DNA of 64,000 nt, from contig JAAFGT010000001.1 in NCBI GenBank assembly GCA_010365215.1, forward strand, positions 62,001 to 126,000, written 5' to 3'. The translations under genes and the position numbers were made by a program. Positions 1 through 9,497 of this stretch are shown here, in pieces. Under the pieces are notes generated by a model that worked only from the letters and a program-made list of their open reading frames with translations, did no database searches and was not told the DNA's origin. Every line of letters starts with the position of its first letter. The first letter of the stretch is position 1. Source of the stretch: Acidipila sp. (GTDB lineage: Bacteria > Acidobacteriota > Terriglobia > Acidiferrales > UBA7541).

Positions 1-37
1 AAGCGCCCCAACTGGAACCGGCGCGGGTGGATTAATC

Positions 38-769
38 TTGTCCGACCAAAAGATTAGCGCGACTTCCCATAGCTGGGGAGAATTACGTGCAGAGTTCCGT
101 TTGCTGGCGAGTGAGCTACAAGGGGAAGGTCGATGGCTACGCGCTACGGCTGACTACAATTCTTTGCAAGGTACCCAGGAGCAGGGGGCTTATTGTCTCT
201 TCCCCAGGGTGAAAGTGGAGTTTGGGTTGTGGAAGCTCAGCCAGGGTCCAAGTGAATATTTTCGGGAACGGTTTGAAATGCTGGCAACAACGGCGGGAAA
301 CGGACTCGGACCGTCGCCACTAGAAGTAACGATGGTCGACTTTTGGCTTCACCGTGTTCTCCTCGACTTGCGAATTAGTCGCAAATGCCGCAATAGGCTT
401 CTTCCTCGGTGCCATGGAATCAGCGACGTTTGCAGAGCTTCAGCACTTCTGTGCACACACCTTGAGAAGAGTGTTTCGGAAGCGGTTCCCCGCGGCTCGC
501 CAGGTATTTCGAAATTGCCTGAGTCGACGGAAATGACGGACCGGGAGACCAAAATTTGGACCGTCATCCGTCGAGGGGCTATCGGGTTGGAATATTGTGG
601 TCAGCTGGATGATGCATACATCCGACCTCGAACAACTGGAGCATGGGTTGGTTGCTCCATCGCTTATTCCGATGCTTACCGAGACGGTCAGCCATGGACT
701 CAACGGATTCAGGAAGAGAAGTCGAAGATTAGACGAAAAGCGGAAAGAACAAAGCGAGCCGGATTGTAA
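38..769 (+). CDS. Hypothetical protein, possibly open to the left edge
   Basis: Function unknown. The reading frame has no stop between base 2 and the TTG at 38, so the gene could begin before the window; the TTG is chosen because the recognisable part (WGELRAEFRLLA) starts about a dozen residues later. Visible segments are LATTAGNGLG followed by a hydrophobic WLHRVLLDL stretch, a Cys-containing segment (VCRASALLC, around residues 130-140) and a basic C-terminus (QEEKSKIRRKAERTKR). From general memory these segments resemble a family of uncharacterised acidobacterial proteins often found near mobile or accessory DNA. It stands alone, with no same-strand neighbour for about 640 bp. Confidence 0.55.
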   Translation: MSDQKISATSHSWGELRAEFRLLASELQGEGRWLRATADYNSLQGTQEQGAYCLFPRVKVEFGLWKLSQGPSEYFRERFEMLATTAGNGLGPSPLEVTMVDFWLHRVLLDLRISRKCRNRLLPRCHGISDVCRASALLCTHLEKSVSEAVPRGSPGISKLPESTEMTDRETKIWTVIRRGAIGLEYCGQLDDAYIRPRTTGAWVGCSIAYSDAYRDGQPWTQRIQEEKSKIRRKAERTKRAGL

Positions 770-1405
770 AATTAGGCTTCCAAACCTCTATAAAATTTGC
801 AAGAACTTTTTCTTGCCGAGTGCCAGTTACTCGCTGCTTTGTCCAGCTAGTCCTTTGCGACACCGAGTTCCGCAAAACCAAGCTTGAAACCTGGCGGCAT
901 CAAAGCTCTTCTTGAGTTTTGCAGTTAACCTAAAAAACGAGGCCCTGACTGTCTAAATTAGTGGGGAGCGCTACAGAATCCTGTCAAATGACTTGAGGGT
1001 TAGTACTGGGGTGAGGACGGCGCTTAGCGAAGGCACGAGCCCAAACTGAGCCACTACTTCGGCAAGCAATCATATATCTAGAAGCAATCCAAGAGGCGGA
1101 TGTCATGCAGATGTAATGGTAACCACTAAGGTTATGCTTTTGACTGAGTTCTTGCCATATGGCGGGGGTTGCGATAGTTCTTGTTTCAAGAGTCCCAGCA
1201 GCGGAGTACCCATGTTCAACGAATGACTCGGAATCGCGAGAAGCTATTCTATCTTGCCAAGGGAGTTCAGTTTTCTCTTCGACGAGGTGTGCTGCAATGA
1301 GAGTTTCAGAGCTGCAGGGCACGTAGATTGCTCGCGGGATCCTTGAAATCGGAGCTTTTCCGTTCACTGGCAATGGAGACCGTGGGCCCTACGGAGAAGA
1401 AGAAA
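770..1405. other. Intergenic region, no convincing gene
   Basis: No reading frame here looks like a protein; a 129-codon minus-strand frame (984-1373) has no recognisable composition or ribosome binding site. A small hairpin lies at 799-816 (GCAAGAA, 4-nt loop, TTCTTGC), 30 bases after the preceding stop, but it lacks a T-tract, so it is at best a weak terminator. The promoter of the next gene should lie toward the right end. Confidence 0.4.
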
Positions 1406-2422
1406 ATGAAGAGATTCCTCGCTTTCTTAGTCGTGGCAACCGTTGTCTTTTTTGCCATCGCAGCTTCGGCTCAAAAGAAGCCGCCGCTGCGACTTTTGCA
1501 AACTATCCCGCTGCCGGACCTAAAGGGTGGTGATTTCGACCATTTTGATGTCGATCTCCCGGGCAACCGGATATTTCTAACGGCAGAAGAGAACAATGCA
1601 GTAGAGGTGTTTGACATACGAACCAACAAGCTGATTCATACTATTCGGGATGTGGATACACCTCATTCGTTACTCTATCTTTCCGCCCCCATGCAGCTTT
1701 GGGTTGTCAACGGGGGTGACGGGACACTCAAGGTTTTCGATGGCAGCACGTATTCCGTAGTCGAGACCCTAAAGCTAGCCATTGGCGCGGACTCAGCGGT
1801 CTACGATCCACCCAGGCACCTCCTCTACATCGCTACTGGCGGGGAAGAGGCAAAGATGGGCTTTTCTTTGATCAGTATCGTCGACACGAGTACTGGTAAG
1901 CGTGTGGGTGACATAAAGGTGGATTCAACTAATATCGAAAGCATGGCAATCGACAAAAACGGCGCAAGGCTATTTGCCAACATCAGAGACCGAAGTCGCG
2001 TCGCTGTCATCGACACGGCAAAGAGGACGGTGACTTCTACTTGGCCGTTGGGCGAAGTCCGCGGAAACACACCGATGGCTCTGGATGACGCCAATCGGCG
2101 CCTTTTCGTTGTCAGCCGTAAGCCGGCAAGACTGACTGTCCTAGATTCTGACACTGGTAAAATTATTGCTACCTTGCCAACTGCTGAAATTACGGACGAC
2201 ATGTTTTTCGATCCTGAGAGTAAGCGTATATACGTTGCATGCGACGAGTTCGCAGTGGTCTACCAACAGCACGATGCTGACCATTACGAAGAACTAGGCA
2301 GGATTCCAACAGCCTTTCGTGCAAAGACGGCTATCTTGGTGCCTCAGCTTAGACGCTATTATGTCGCTGCCCCCCGGCACGGGCAAAAGATAGCCGAAGT
2401 CAGAGTTTATGAAGTCCAATAG
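1406..2422 (+). CDS. Secreted YVTN-type beta-propeller protein
   Basis: Exported beta-propeller protein of the YVTN/lactonase-like type, 338 residues. The start at 1406 is chosen over upstream in-frame starts (1328, 1373) because it has a purine-rich site (GGAGAAG) just upstream and begins a clean signal peptide (MKRFLAFLVVATVVFFAI, then ASAQ cleavage). The mature part carries repeated blade-like units of the form VEVFDIRTNKLIHTI, LKVFDGSTYSVVETL, VAVIDTAKRTVTSTW and LTVLDSDTGKIIATL, each about 40-45 residues. Such proteins usually lie in the periplasm or on the surface; substrate or partner cannot be read from the sequence. It is a single gene. Confidence 0.8.
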   Translation: MKRFLAFLVVATVVFFAIAASAQKKPPLRLLQTIPLPDLKGGDFDHFDVDLPGNRIFLTAEENNAVEVFDIRTNKLIHTIRDVDTPHSLLYLSAPMQLWVVNGGDGTLKVFDGSTYSVVETLKLAIGADSAVYDPPRHLLYIATGGEEAKMGFSLISIVDTSTGKRVGDIKVDSTNIESMAIDKNGARLFANIRDRSRVAVIDTAKRTVTSTWPLGEVRGNTPMALDDANRRLFVVSRKPARLTVLDSDTGKIIATLPTAEITDDMFFDPESKRIYVACDEFAVVYQQHDADHYEELGRIPTAFRAKTAILVPQLRRYYVAAPRHGQKIAEVRVYEVQ

Positions 2423-2800
2423 GTGAACCTCGGAAATTGGTCTGGTAGAACCGCTCGGCCCTTTCAAAGCGGTCTCGACGAGATCGTAGCTGATCGGGGA
2501 CAATCGACTTCAGGGAGTTTTGGAGGGGACCATGATGGGGATCCACGACACCAAGCCAAAATTCGGTCCGATTCGAGCCTGTCCAGCAACTTTACCTGGG
2601 ACGCGAAGGACCTATTTCGTATCGCGTCTTCCGGTGCCGCAAGGTGCTAGCGGAGGCACCATTTAATTCTACTTAGATGACAAATTGGGCTGTTCCGTCG
2701 ACCTCGATGCGGTACAACGGGCTCGGCTGACGATCAGTTCCAAACTGCTTACTTTAGCAAGGATTTGAACACGATGAAGATCGCTTGAAGGGGAAATTAG
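2423..2800. other. Intergenic region before the hybrid kinase
   Basis: No convincing gene. A 44-codon frame from ATG 2532 has a GGAGGGG stretch upstream, but its translation is Pro/Arg-rich and unconvincing. The ribosome binding site of the next gene (GAAGGGGAAA) lies at its right end. Confidence 0.35.
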
Positions 2801-5221
2801 ATGTGTTGGTATCGAGATCTATCCATCCGTAAGAAGCTCCAAGCCATTGTCTTGGTCGCTTGCGGAGTAGCCTTAGTTTTAGTGACCGTACTGTTTACGT
2901 TGTATGACCGGGCTAACTATCTTCGCGAGAAAACACAAGATCTCATTGCCTCCGCTAGCATGATTGGATCGAACAGTGCTGCCGCCCTGAGCTCTCACGA
3001 CACACGGTTGGCCCGGGAAATCCTGAATGCACTGCAGGCAAAGCAACATGTGGTCAATGCCTGTATTTATGACGCCGATGGTACAGTCTTCGCGAAATAC
3101 ACCAGGAATACGACCCATTTCGATTTTCCTCTTCCCCCTACGGTTCAACAAAACGGAACCACAATCGTCGCGGGGCACATGGTCTTGTTCCAAGACATCG
3201 TCCTGAGCGGTGATTCCATCGGCAAGATTTACATCGAGGCAGATTTTGGGGACCTGAACGACCGTTTACGCCGATTTGTGCTGATTGATTTCTTTGTGGT
3301 GCTAGGTTCGTTGACAGTCGTCTTTGTGTTGTCGCATCGGTTGCTGCGCGTTATTTCGGAACCGATCCGGGAGTTAACGGAGACGGCGGTAGCGTTCTCC
3401 GCACAGGAAAATTTTTCCATGCGGGTGACAAAAAGAAGCAATGATGAAATCGGGATTCTTGTCGGTTCGTTCAACCAGATGCTGGAACGGATTCAAGAAC
3501 GCGACGGTGCGCTTAAGAGGGCGAAAGATCAACTGGAACTTCGTGTTCAAGAGCGGACGAAAGAGTTACAGGCGGAGGTCACCGACCGCAAGCAGGCCGG
3601 AATGGAAATGCGCCAGGCAAAAGATGCAGCGGAAGAAGCCAACCGCGCCAAGAGCGAATTTCTCGCCAACATGAGCCATGAAATCCGCACCCCCTTGAAT
3701 GGTGTAATAGGGATGACAGAGCTCACACTCGAGACGGAACTTACCGAGGAGCAGCGGGAATACTTGGAAACAGTAAAGCTGTCGGGAGACGCTCTGCTCA
3801 ACGTCATCAACGACATTCTCGACTTCTCGAAGATCGAGGCGGGGAGGATCGATTTAGAGATGGTCGATTTCAATCTGCGTGACTGCTTGGAAGAAACGCT
3901 GAAAACGCTGGCTCACCGGACAGATGAAAAGGGCTTGGAGCTGCTATGCGATGTGGCTCCCGAAGTGCCGGAAATTGTGCGAGGTGATTCCAGCCGGCTG
4001 CGCCAAGTCATCGTTAACCTCGTGGGCAACGCGATTAAATTCACGCACAAGGGAGAAATCACGTTAAATGTTCAAACGCAAGCCCAGGACGGCAAGGATT
4101 GTATCTTCCATTTTACGGTGTCAGACACGGGGATCGGGATCCCTTTGGAAAAGCATAAGATGATCTTTGATCCGTTTACCCAGGCGGACGCTTCGACAAC
4201 GCGAAAATTCGGGGGAACTGGACTGGGATTGACCATCACGACGCGTCTCGTAACGATGATGGGGGGAGAAATTTGGGTAAAGAGCGAAGTGGATCGAGGG
4301 ACTCAAATACACTTCACAGTGCGACTGGGTGTCGGAGAGGTGAAACCCATCAAGCTGGGGACGATTGCCCCACCAGAGGTGTTGCGAAACGCGAAAGTCC
4401 TGTTGGTAGACGATAACCGCACCAACCTACGCATTCTAGAAGGAATGCTGAAGCTTTGGGAAATGAAATTGACATCTGTCCAAAGCGGAGAAGCGGCTCT
4501 ACTGCAACTTTCCACAGCCTGGAAAGCAGGAGAGCCTTATATGTTGGTCTTGACGGACATGCACATGCCGAAAATGGACGGGTTCTCCCTGATCGAACAT
4601 ATCCGGCAAAAACCGGAATTATCCATGGCCATAATCATGATGCTCACTTCGGCGGGTCACCGAGGCGATGCGGCTCGTTGCCATGAACTAGGAGTTGCAG
4701 CCTACCTATTGAAGCCTATCCGGCAATCAGAATTGCGTGAGGCCATTGCCCGCGTGCTTGGAGCACCACCTCAAGGAGGTGCAATTCCACTGATTACTCG
4801 GTACTCCTTGCACGATGCTCGCGACCCCGCATCTTCCTTGCGAGTGCTCGTGGCTGAAGACAATTCGGTGAACCAGCTACTGGCGACTAGATTGCTCCAG
4901 AAGAGGGGGCACAGCGTTGTGGTAGTCCCCAATGGGCGCGAGGCTCTCGCGGCACTTGACAACGGAATTTTCGATTTAGTTCTGATGGACGTGCAAATGC
5001 CGGAGATGGACGGACTCGAAGCAACCACATTGATTCGAGAAAAGGAAAAAGCAAGCGGAACGCATCAGTCCATCGTCGCTTTGACTGCGAATGCCATTAA
5101 AGGCGACCGCGAGCGATACCTGGCCGCGGGGATGGACGGGTATCTGTCTAAACCGATCCGGCCGGAGGAACTGAACGAACTTCTGCAGGTTTATGTCGCT
5201 CGCCGAATGGCTCTGCGATGA
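2801..5221 (+). CDS. Hybrid sensor histidine kinase with two receiver domains
   Basis: Inner-membrane hybrid histidine kinase, 806 residues. Order: TM1 (about 13-35), a periplasmic sensor of about 125 residues of CHASE8-like appearance, TM2 (about 162-180), HAMP, a short coiled coil, HisKA with the phospho-accepting His293 in NMSHEIRTP, a HATPase domain with N-, G1- (DTGIGIP) and G2- (GGTGLGL) boxes, then two receiver domains with phospho-acceptors Asp586 ([11 protein letters not shown]) and Asp730 ([11 protein letters not shown]). Phosphate would pass from His293 to a receiver and on to a separate Hpt protein, which is encoded immediately downstream. The sensed signal is unknown. Start is supported by GAAGGGGAAA upstream. 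Confidence 0.95.
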   Translation: MCWYRDLSIRKKLQAIVLVACGVALVLVTVLFTLYDRANYLREKTQDLIASASMIGSNSAAALSSHDTRLAREILNALQAKQHVVNACIYDADGTVFAKYTRNTTHFDFPLPPTVQQNGTTIVAGHMVLFQDIVLSGDSIGKIYIEADFGDLNDRLRRFVLIDFFVVLGSLTVVFVLSHRLLRVISEPIRELTETAVAFSAQENFSMRVTKRSNDEIGILVGSFNQMLERIQERDGALKRAKDQLELRVQERTKELQAEVTDRKQAGMEMRQAKDAAEEANRAKSEFLANMSHEIRTPLNGVIGMTELTLETELTEEQREYLETVKLSGDALLNVINDILDFSKIEAGRIDLEMVDFNLRDCLEETLKTLAHRTDEKGLELLCDVAPEVPEIVRGDSSRLRQVIVNLVGNAIKFTHKGEITLNVQTQAQDGKDCIFHFTVSDTGIGIPLEKHKMIFDPFTQADASTTRKFGGTGLGLTITTRLVTMMGGEIWVKSEVDRGTQIHFTVRLGVGEVKPIKLGTIAPPEVLRNAKVLLVDDNRTNLRILEGMLKLWEMKLTSVQSGEAALLQLSTAWKAGEPYMLVLTDMHMPKMDGFSLIEHIRQKPELSMAIIMMLTSAGHRGDAARCHELGVAAYLLKPIRQSELREAIARVLGAPPQGGAIPLITRYSLHDARDPASSLRVLVAEDNSVNQLLATRLLQKRGHSVVVVPNGREALAALDNGIFDLVLMDVQMPEMDGLEATTLIREKEKASGTHQSIVALTANAIKGDRERYLAAGMDGYLSKPIRPEELNELLQVYVARRMALR

Positions 5222-5360
5222 CCTCTGAAATTGTGGATCAAATAAACAAGAAGATCAGCCAGTTGATGGGAACAACGCGATTGACCCGCTAACGCCGGCG
5301 CCAGTAAAGGTGGGGACCGGGTGGTTGACGAAGCACGAAGTAATCCTTTTAGAACAGGGC

Positions 5361-5735
5361 ATGACAAAACAGATGGATCGTTCTCCGAGACCTGCCGTTG
5401 ATTTTCCTGATCTGCTCACACGTGTGGGCAATGATCGCGAATTGGTGCGCGAGTTATTTGAGATGTTCAAGAAGAAATTTCCTCATCTTCTGCAGTCATT
5501 GCAGGAATCCGTGGCGTGCGAGGACCTGAAGCACGTGGAAACCACGAGCCATACCTTGAAAGGCATGCTTTCAAATCTTTCCGTGACGCGAGCAGCTGCG
5601 GCAGCGGCGCAGCTGGAACAAATAGGGCGCGAGGAAGAAAAGCCGGGGCTGAGAGCTGCCCTGACAATTTTCGAATGCGAAGTGGCAGGCTTGCTGTCGG
5701 AGTTGGATACTTACCTGCCAGGGGCACAGCCATGA
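5361..5735 (+). CDS. Hpt phosphotransfer protein
   Basis: Histidine phosphotransfer protein of about 124 residues, a helical shuttle that passes phosphoryl groups between the receivers of a hybrid kinase and a final response regulator. The acceptor is His64 in TSHTLKGMLSN. ATG 5361 is preferred over ATG 5310 because the Hpt fold begins shortly after it and the extra upstream residues look non-native. Its stop overlaps the start of the REC-GGDEF gene (ATGA, 5732-5735), so the two are translationally coupled. Together with the upstream kinase it forms a complete His-Asp-His-Asp relay. Confidence 0.9.
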   Translation: MTKQMDRSPRPAVDFPDLLTRVGNDRELVRELFEMFKKKFPHLLQSLQESVACEDLKHVETTSHTLKGMLSNLSVTRAAAAAAQLEQIGREEEKPGLRAALTIFECEVAGLLSELDTYLPGAQP

Positions 5736-6661
5736 AGATCCTTATCGCGGACGATGACGCCGTCTCGCTGCGAATGCTTGAAAAAACACTCGAGCGCGAA
5801 AGGTATGACGTAACTGCCGTCGAGAATGGGCGACTGGCATTGGAGCAGTTGTGCCGCCCGGATGGCCCGCGACTGGCATTATTAGACTGGGTAATGCCAG
5901 AGTTGGATGGAGCCGGAGTGTGCCGCGAGGTGAGAATACATCGAAATCAGGCTTACGTGTACATGGTCCTGCTGACTTCCAAGGAATCGAAGCAGGACAT
6001 TGTGGCGGGCCTCGCATCCGGTGCCGACGACTACCTGATCAAGCCGTTTGATCCCGAAGAATTGAAGGCGAGACTGCGAACGGGGCGGCGAATCCTTCAG
6101 CTGGAAGACAGGCTGGTGGAGGCCAGAGAAACGATGCGCTTCAAAGCAACACACGATACTCTGACATCCCTCTTCAATCGCGGTGTCATCGTAGACCTGC
6201 TGGCGCGCGAGCTGTCACGAACACGCCGGGAAAAGGGTTGCACGGCGGTGTTACTGGGCGATTTGGATCATTTTAAAAGTGTGAACGACAAGTACGGCCA
6301 CCTCGTGGGGGACGAAGTGCTGCGTGAAGTTGCCAAGCGTCTGTTGGGGGCCGTGCGCTCATATGATTTTGTGGGACGATATGGTGGGGAAGAGTTTCTC
6401 GTGGTCCTCAATAACTGCGACACCACCCACGTATTCAAGCGGGCAGAAGAGATCCGTCATGCGATAGCCAACCTTCATGTGCAGACGTCGCGCGGACCAC
6501 TCCCGGTTACAATGAGCTTAGGTGCGCTGTCAAGTCGAGATTGGGATCTACATTTGGTGGAAGAAATAATGCAAGAAGTAGATGCGGCGCTCTATCTGGC
6601 GAAAGCCTCAGGCCGTAACTGCATCAAGCTCACAAAGCCAAGTGTTGTGGATACAACCTGA
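5732..6661 (+). CDS. REC-GGDEF response regulator, diguanylate cyclase
   Basis: Response regulator of 309 residues that should make cyclic di-GMP when phosphorylated. The N-terminal receiver has the acidic pair DDD near residue 8, phospho-acceptor Asp52 (LLDWVMPELDG) and Lys in YLIKPF. A linker helix leads to the GGDEF domain (THDTLTSLFNRG start), with the active-site signature GGEEF at 218-222 and an allosteric inhibitory site RxxD (RSYD) five residues before it, so product inhibition is expected. Start ATG 5732 overlaps the Hpt stop. It is the likely output of the phosphorelay: signal to kinase to Hpt to c-di-GMP. Confidence 0.95.
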   Translation: MKILIADDDAVSLRMLEKTLERERYDVTAVENGRLALEQLCRPDGPRLALLDWVMPELDGAGVCREVRIHRNQAYVYMVLLTSKESKQDIVAGLASGADDYLIKPFDPEELKARLRTGRRILQLEDRLVEARETMRFKATHDTLTSLFNRGVIVDLLARELSRTRREKGCTAVLLGDLDHFKSVNDKYGHLVGDEVLREVAKRLLGAVRSYDFVGRYGGEEFLVVLNNCDTTHVFKRAEEIRHAIANLHVQTSRGPLPVTMSLGALSSRDWDLHLVEEIMQEVDAALYLAKASGRNCIKLTKPSVVDTT

Positions 6662-6797
6662 AAACAAGGCATTATTCTTGAAGCGGCCCGCGACGTTCAA
6701 TCCACGTTGACTACCGGCGCCCAATCCAACACTGATTGCGAATAACCTGAAGCCTTGCAGCGTAATATAGCCGTTAAAAGTCACCCTGTTCTCGCAA

Positions 6798-7406
6798 TCA
6801 GTTATCTTTGTCAGCTTTTGGTTCCTCGGCCCAGAAGATCCACTTTGCGCCATCTTTGTGTTCTCGCCTTTGGGGAAGCGCACCGCGCTGCTCCAGCAGT
6901 TCGCGGGCGGTTCGCTGAGTTTTGGCGTAAAGATACTGCGCCAGGTCGGAGAACACCCATCCTCGATCGGCAAGGCCGGTATTGTTGAAGGCTCTTTCAA
7001 GCCGCGGGGAGTTCTTCTCAAAAAGGTCGGCGACGCGCTTGGCCATTTCACGACATAGTAGTTCAAACTCGACACCCTCATCCGCTTTTACGACAGGAAA
7101 ATTGGGTTCATAATAACGCTCTGCCGGATGCTTCTTTTCCCAGTCCACGGGTTCGCGCAAAAGCTCGCTACCCAACATTTCACTGACGTGGCTATGAATG
7201 CTTGCGGCTGAGAGCTCGAGCGCAGCGGCAAGTTGCGAAATTGTCTTGGCGCCGTGGGCCACCAAATTCAAGATCTCTTCCCTGGTGCCGTCGTTAATGA
7301 GCTTATTCTTACTCACACTTGCCCACGGGTCGCTGTAGCCATCGCGTCGTGCCGAGAAACACTCACAGGAGAAAAGCAAGCCTTCAAAGCCTTCCGGAAT
7401 AGCCAT
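6798..7406 (-). CDS. ArsR-like winged-helix transcriptional regulator
   Basis: DNA-binding regulator of 202 residues. Residues about 38-95 form a winged helix (TREEILNLVAHGAKTISQ, then LAAALELSAASIHSHVSEML as turn and recognition helix, then a wing ending in AERYYEP). The rest is a helical effector or dimerisation region of unknown ligand (MAKRVADLFEKN). The N-terminus contains a CEC pair (residues 14-16) that could bind metal or redox signals, but this is speculation. The start has a strong AAGGGGGA site. A perfect 16-bp palindrome lies 37 bp upstream and is a natural autoregulatory operator. The gene converges with the GGDEF gene. Confidence 0.8.
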   Translation of the reverse strand: MAIPEGFEGLLFSCECFSARRDGYSDPWASVSKNKLINDGTREEILNLVAHGAKTISQLAAALELSAASIHSHVSEMLGSELLREPVDWEKKHPAERYYEPNFPVVKADEGVEFELLCREMAKRVADLFEKNSPRLERAFNNTGLADRGWVFSDLAQYLYAKTQRTARELLEQRGALPQRREHKDGAKWIFWAEEPKADKDN

Positions 7407-7442
7407 TCATCCCCCTTTACTTCGTCACTTTTTGGATGTACG

Positions 7443-7458
7443 CTAAAACTAGTTTTAG
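7443..7458. promoter_or_regulatory. Perfect 16-bp palindrome, likely operator
   Basis: CTAAAACTAGTTTTAG reads identically on both strands. It lies 37 bp upstream of the winged-helix regulator start and about 240 bp upstream of the divergent small membrane protein and cytochrome genes. Dimeric winged-helix proteins bind such sites, so it probably serves autoregulation and possibly control of the cytochrome pair. No other copy was noticed in the window. Confidence 0.6.
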
Positions 7459-7694
7459 TGGCAAGCCTAAATGTCATTTCATCGACCAGGACAGCAGGAC
7501 AAGATGTTAGCGTGCATGTCCAAGATCGAAACTAGCCCTAACGCCTTGCGCGTGCAACCATGCGATCTATACTGCCCCGCTTTCACTAGCTGTGCGCAGG
7601 TTTTTCTTGATCCACATACTCTATTGAGGAGCACACCGAGCACGCGATAGACGATATTCCCGTGGCTAATCTCCATCTTATGGAAGGAAGGTAG

Positions 7695-7832
7695 ATGAGG
7701 AAGAACGCAAATAAAGGGAATCCAGGGCCACATTTGAAACACCCTACTTCGTATTTGACTCTCGGTGCTCTTGTTGGTGTCGCTCTTTTTACTGGGTTGG
7801 CTGTTGGTTCATGGAAACGGGTCTCTGCGTAG
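7695..7832 (+). CDS. Small single-pass membrane protein (45 aa)
   Basis: A short gene beginning at ATG 7695 with GGAAGG seven bases upstream and ending at TAG 7830-7832. The product begins MRKNANKGNPGPHLKHPT (basic, polar), then has one hydrophobic helix (YLTLGALVGVALFTGLAVGSW, split here only for description) and a short basic end KRVSA. This is a typical N-in single-pass small protein. It ends 20 bp before the di-haem cytochrome start, which suggests one operon and a role as an accessory or assembly subunit. Function is not known; identification rests on start site, composition and spacing. Confidence 0.6.
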   Translation: MRKNANKGNPGPHLKHPTSYLTLGALVGVALFTGLAVGSWKRVSA

Positions 7833-7852
7833 TTCACTGGGAGGGAAAATTC

Positions 7853-9208
7853 ATGAAAAGCCTGCTGAAAGTGGTCGTCGGTTTGGTTGTTTTTGCCGGA
7901 GTGTACGTCGGCATGTATCAGTTGACGGCAGCACAAGAAACTGCGGCGCAGTCTCAGAAAAAGGGCGCATCGCCCTCGGGATTCGACGCCGCAATTCACA
8001 ACAACTCGGAACGCATGATGAAGGAAGGACAGCAGATTTTTCGTTTCGACACCTTTGGCAGCGAGGCTTTTTGGGGGGACGCACTGCAGCTTCACAAAGC
8101 GATTGCTGGCGAAAAGAACGGCGGTGCCGGTGGCGGTGTAAGCCCGAAGACGGCGTTGTCAGTCGGCCTCAAGGTCGACTTGGATGCTTTGCCCGACTCC
8201 TTGAAACAACAGATGAAGGACGGCAAAGTTGACCTCGATGATCCGGCCACGACGCTTGCTCTGCTCAAGCTGAACTCCGTCGTTGGGATTACGGGCATGT
8301 TTGACAAGAATGGAAATATCACGTCGATGGGCATCCAGTGCGCGTTTTGTCATTCGACTGTCGACGATTCCTTCGCACCGGGCATCGGAAAGCGCTTGGA
8401 CGGGTGGGCCAACAGGGATCTGAATGTCGGCGCGATCGTTTCGCTCGCTCCGAATCCCAAGCCCTTCACCGATCTACTCGGTGTTGACGTCGCGACGTTG
8501 AAAAAGGTTCTCGGCAGCTGGGGCCCCGGCTGTTTTGATGCGGAACTGGATAAGGATGGGAAGGCACTCCGGCCCGACGGCAAGCGAGCTTGCACAGTCA
8601 TTCCTCCGGCGCTTGGGCTTGCCGGCGTTAACCTGCATACCTGGACAGGGTTTGGGTCTGTCACGTATTGGAATGCGTACGTCGCTGCCACGGAAATGCA
8701 CGGCTCCGGCACATTTTACGACGCGCGATTGAACGACAAAAATCAATATCCCGTTGCCGCGAAGAGCGGCTCTTGGAACACTCGCGGAAAACCTGATCTG
8801 GTCACCTCGAAGCTTGCAGCTCTTCACTTCTATCAGCTCGCTATACCTGCGCCGAAACCGCCGGAGGGAAGTTTCGACAAAGATGCGGCGGCGCGCGGGA
8901 AGGGCGTATTCGATAGCAAGGCTAAATGCGCCAGCTGCCACGTCTCGCCACTCTTCACTGAGCCGGGAAACAATCTCCATGCTCCGAGCGAAGTCGGTGT
9001 GGATTCTTGGCAGGCCGATCGCTCGCCGACGCATATGTACCGCACTGCGCCGCTTGCGGGGCTCTGGGCCCACCAAAAGGGCGGCTTCTACCATGATGGC
9101 CGTTTTGCGACTTTACAGGATGTGATCGAACACTACGATGGCCTTCTCAAGCTGCGGTTGACTGAGCAAGAGAAGCGCGACCTGAGCGAATACCTCAAGT
9201 CACTTTGA
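7853..9208 (+). CDS. Di-haem c-type cytochrome, periplasmic
   Basis: Exported cytochrome of 451 residues. ATG 7853 is chosen because GGGAGGG precedes it and it starts a signal/anchor helix (MKSLLKVVVGLVVFAGVY). Two haem-attachment sites are visible: CAFCH near residue 165 and CASCH near residue 365. The C-terminal half (RTAPLAGLWAHQKGGFYHDG, then TLQDVIEHYD) is typical of the second haem domain of MauG/cytochrome c peroxidase-type or related cytochromes. The N-terminal half contains a Gly-rich GGAGGGV segment and is not recognised. It probably carries electrons or acts as a peroxidase/oxidase in the periplasm. The small membrane protein gene lies directly upstream. Confidence 0.85.
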   Translation: MKSLLKVVVGLVVFAGVYVGMYQLTAAQETAAQSQKKGASPSGFDAAIHNNSERMMKEGQQIFRFDTFGSEAFWGDALQLHKAIAGEKNGGAGGGVSPKTALSVGLKVDLDALPDSLKQQMKDGKVDLDDPATTLALLKLNSVVGITGMFDKNGNITSMGIQCAFCHSTVDDSFAPGIGKRLDGWANRDLNVGAIVSLAPNPKPFTDLLGVDVATLKKVLGSWGPGCFDAELDKDGKALRPDGKRACTVIPPALGLAGVNLHTWTGFGSVTYWNAYVAATEMHGSGTFYDARLNDKNQYPVAAKSGSWNTRGKPDLVTSKLAALHFYQLAIPAPKPPEGSFDKDAAARGKGVFDSKAKCASCHVSPLFTEPGNNLHAPSEVGVDSWQADRSPTHMYRTAPLAGLWAHQKGGFYHDGRFATLQDVIEHYDGLLKLRLTEQEKRDLSEYLKSL

Positions 9209-9242
9209 ATTGCACGACAAAGATGACGGATCGCCCGTTTAG

Positions 9243-9497
9243 AAGGATTCTCTAATCTCGATTTGGCGATTATGTCGGATTAAAAAACACATCCGAGAGC
9301 AAGGAACGAAATTTCAGCTTAGTTTTCTAGCAGCGCTGGGCCAGGCGCTCGCAGCACTCAAAGGCCGCACCGACGCCGCAAGGGAGATTGCCAACCGCGT
9401 GGAAGGCAGAGTCACAGAAGGCGTAAAAGTGAGTGGCTCGATTACCTACCACAGCCTGATTTCGCACGCAGACCGAAAGAAAAAGGTCACAGGCTAG
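9243..9497 (+). pseudogene. Possible gene remnant without start codon
   Basis: An open stretch without a usable start codon, bounded by stops at 9240-9242 and 9495-9497. Its second half reads like real protein (LGQALAALKGRTDAAREIAN, VSGSITYHSLISHADRKKK), with helix-forming Ala-rich composition, while the beginning looks random. It may be the tail of a decayed gene. The family is not recognised. The remaining bases of the 9209-9772 interval show nothing else. Confidence 0.3.

Noticed and set aside
330-540. Possible double frameshift in the first gene, because another frame (354-536) also reads protein-like
   Set aside because: The main frame keeps family-like text on both sides and in the middle (VCRASALLC, then YCGQLDDAY), so one intact frame explains it better.
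984-1373. A 129-codon minus-strand frame
   Set aside because: No ribosome binding site, no recognisable domain, and composition unlike neighbours; most likely chance.
6608-7081. A 157-codon minus-strand frame overlapping the end of the GGDEF gene and the winged-helix gene
   Set aside because: It covers two well-supported genes in another frame; the short stretch VTFNGYITLQGFRLFA looked barrel-like but has no support elsewhere.
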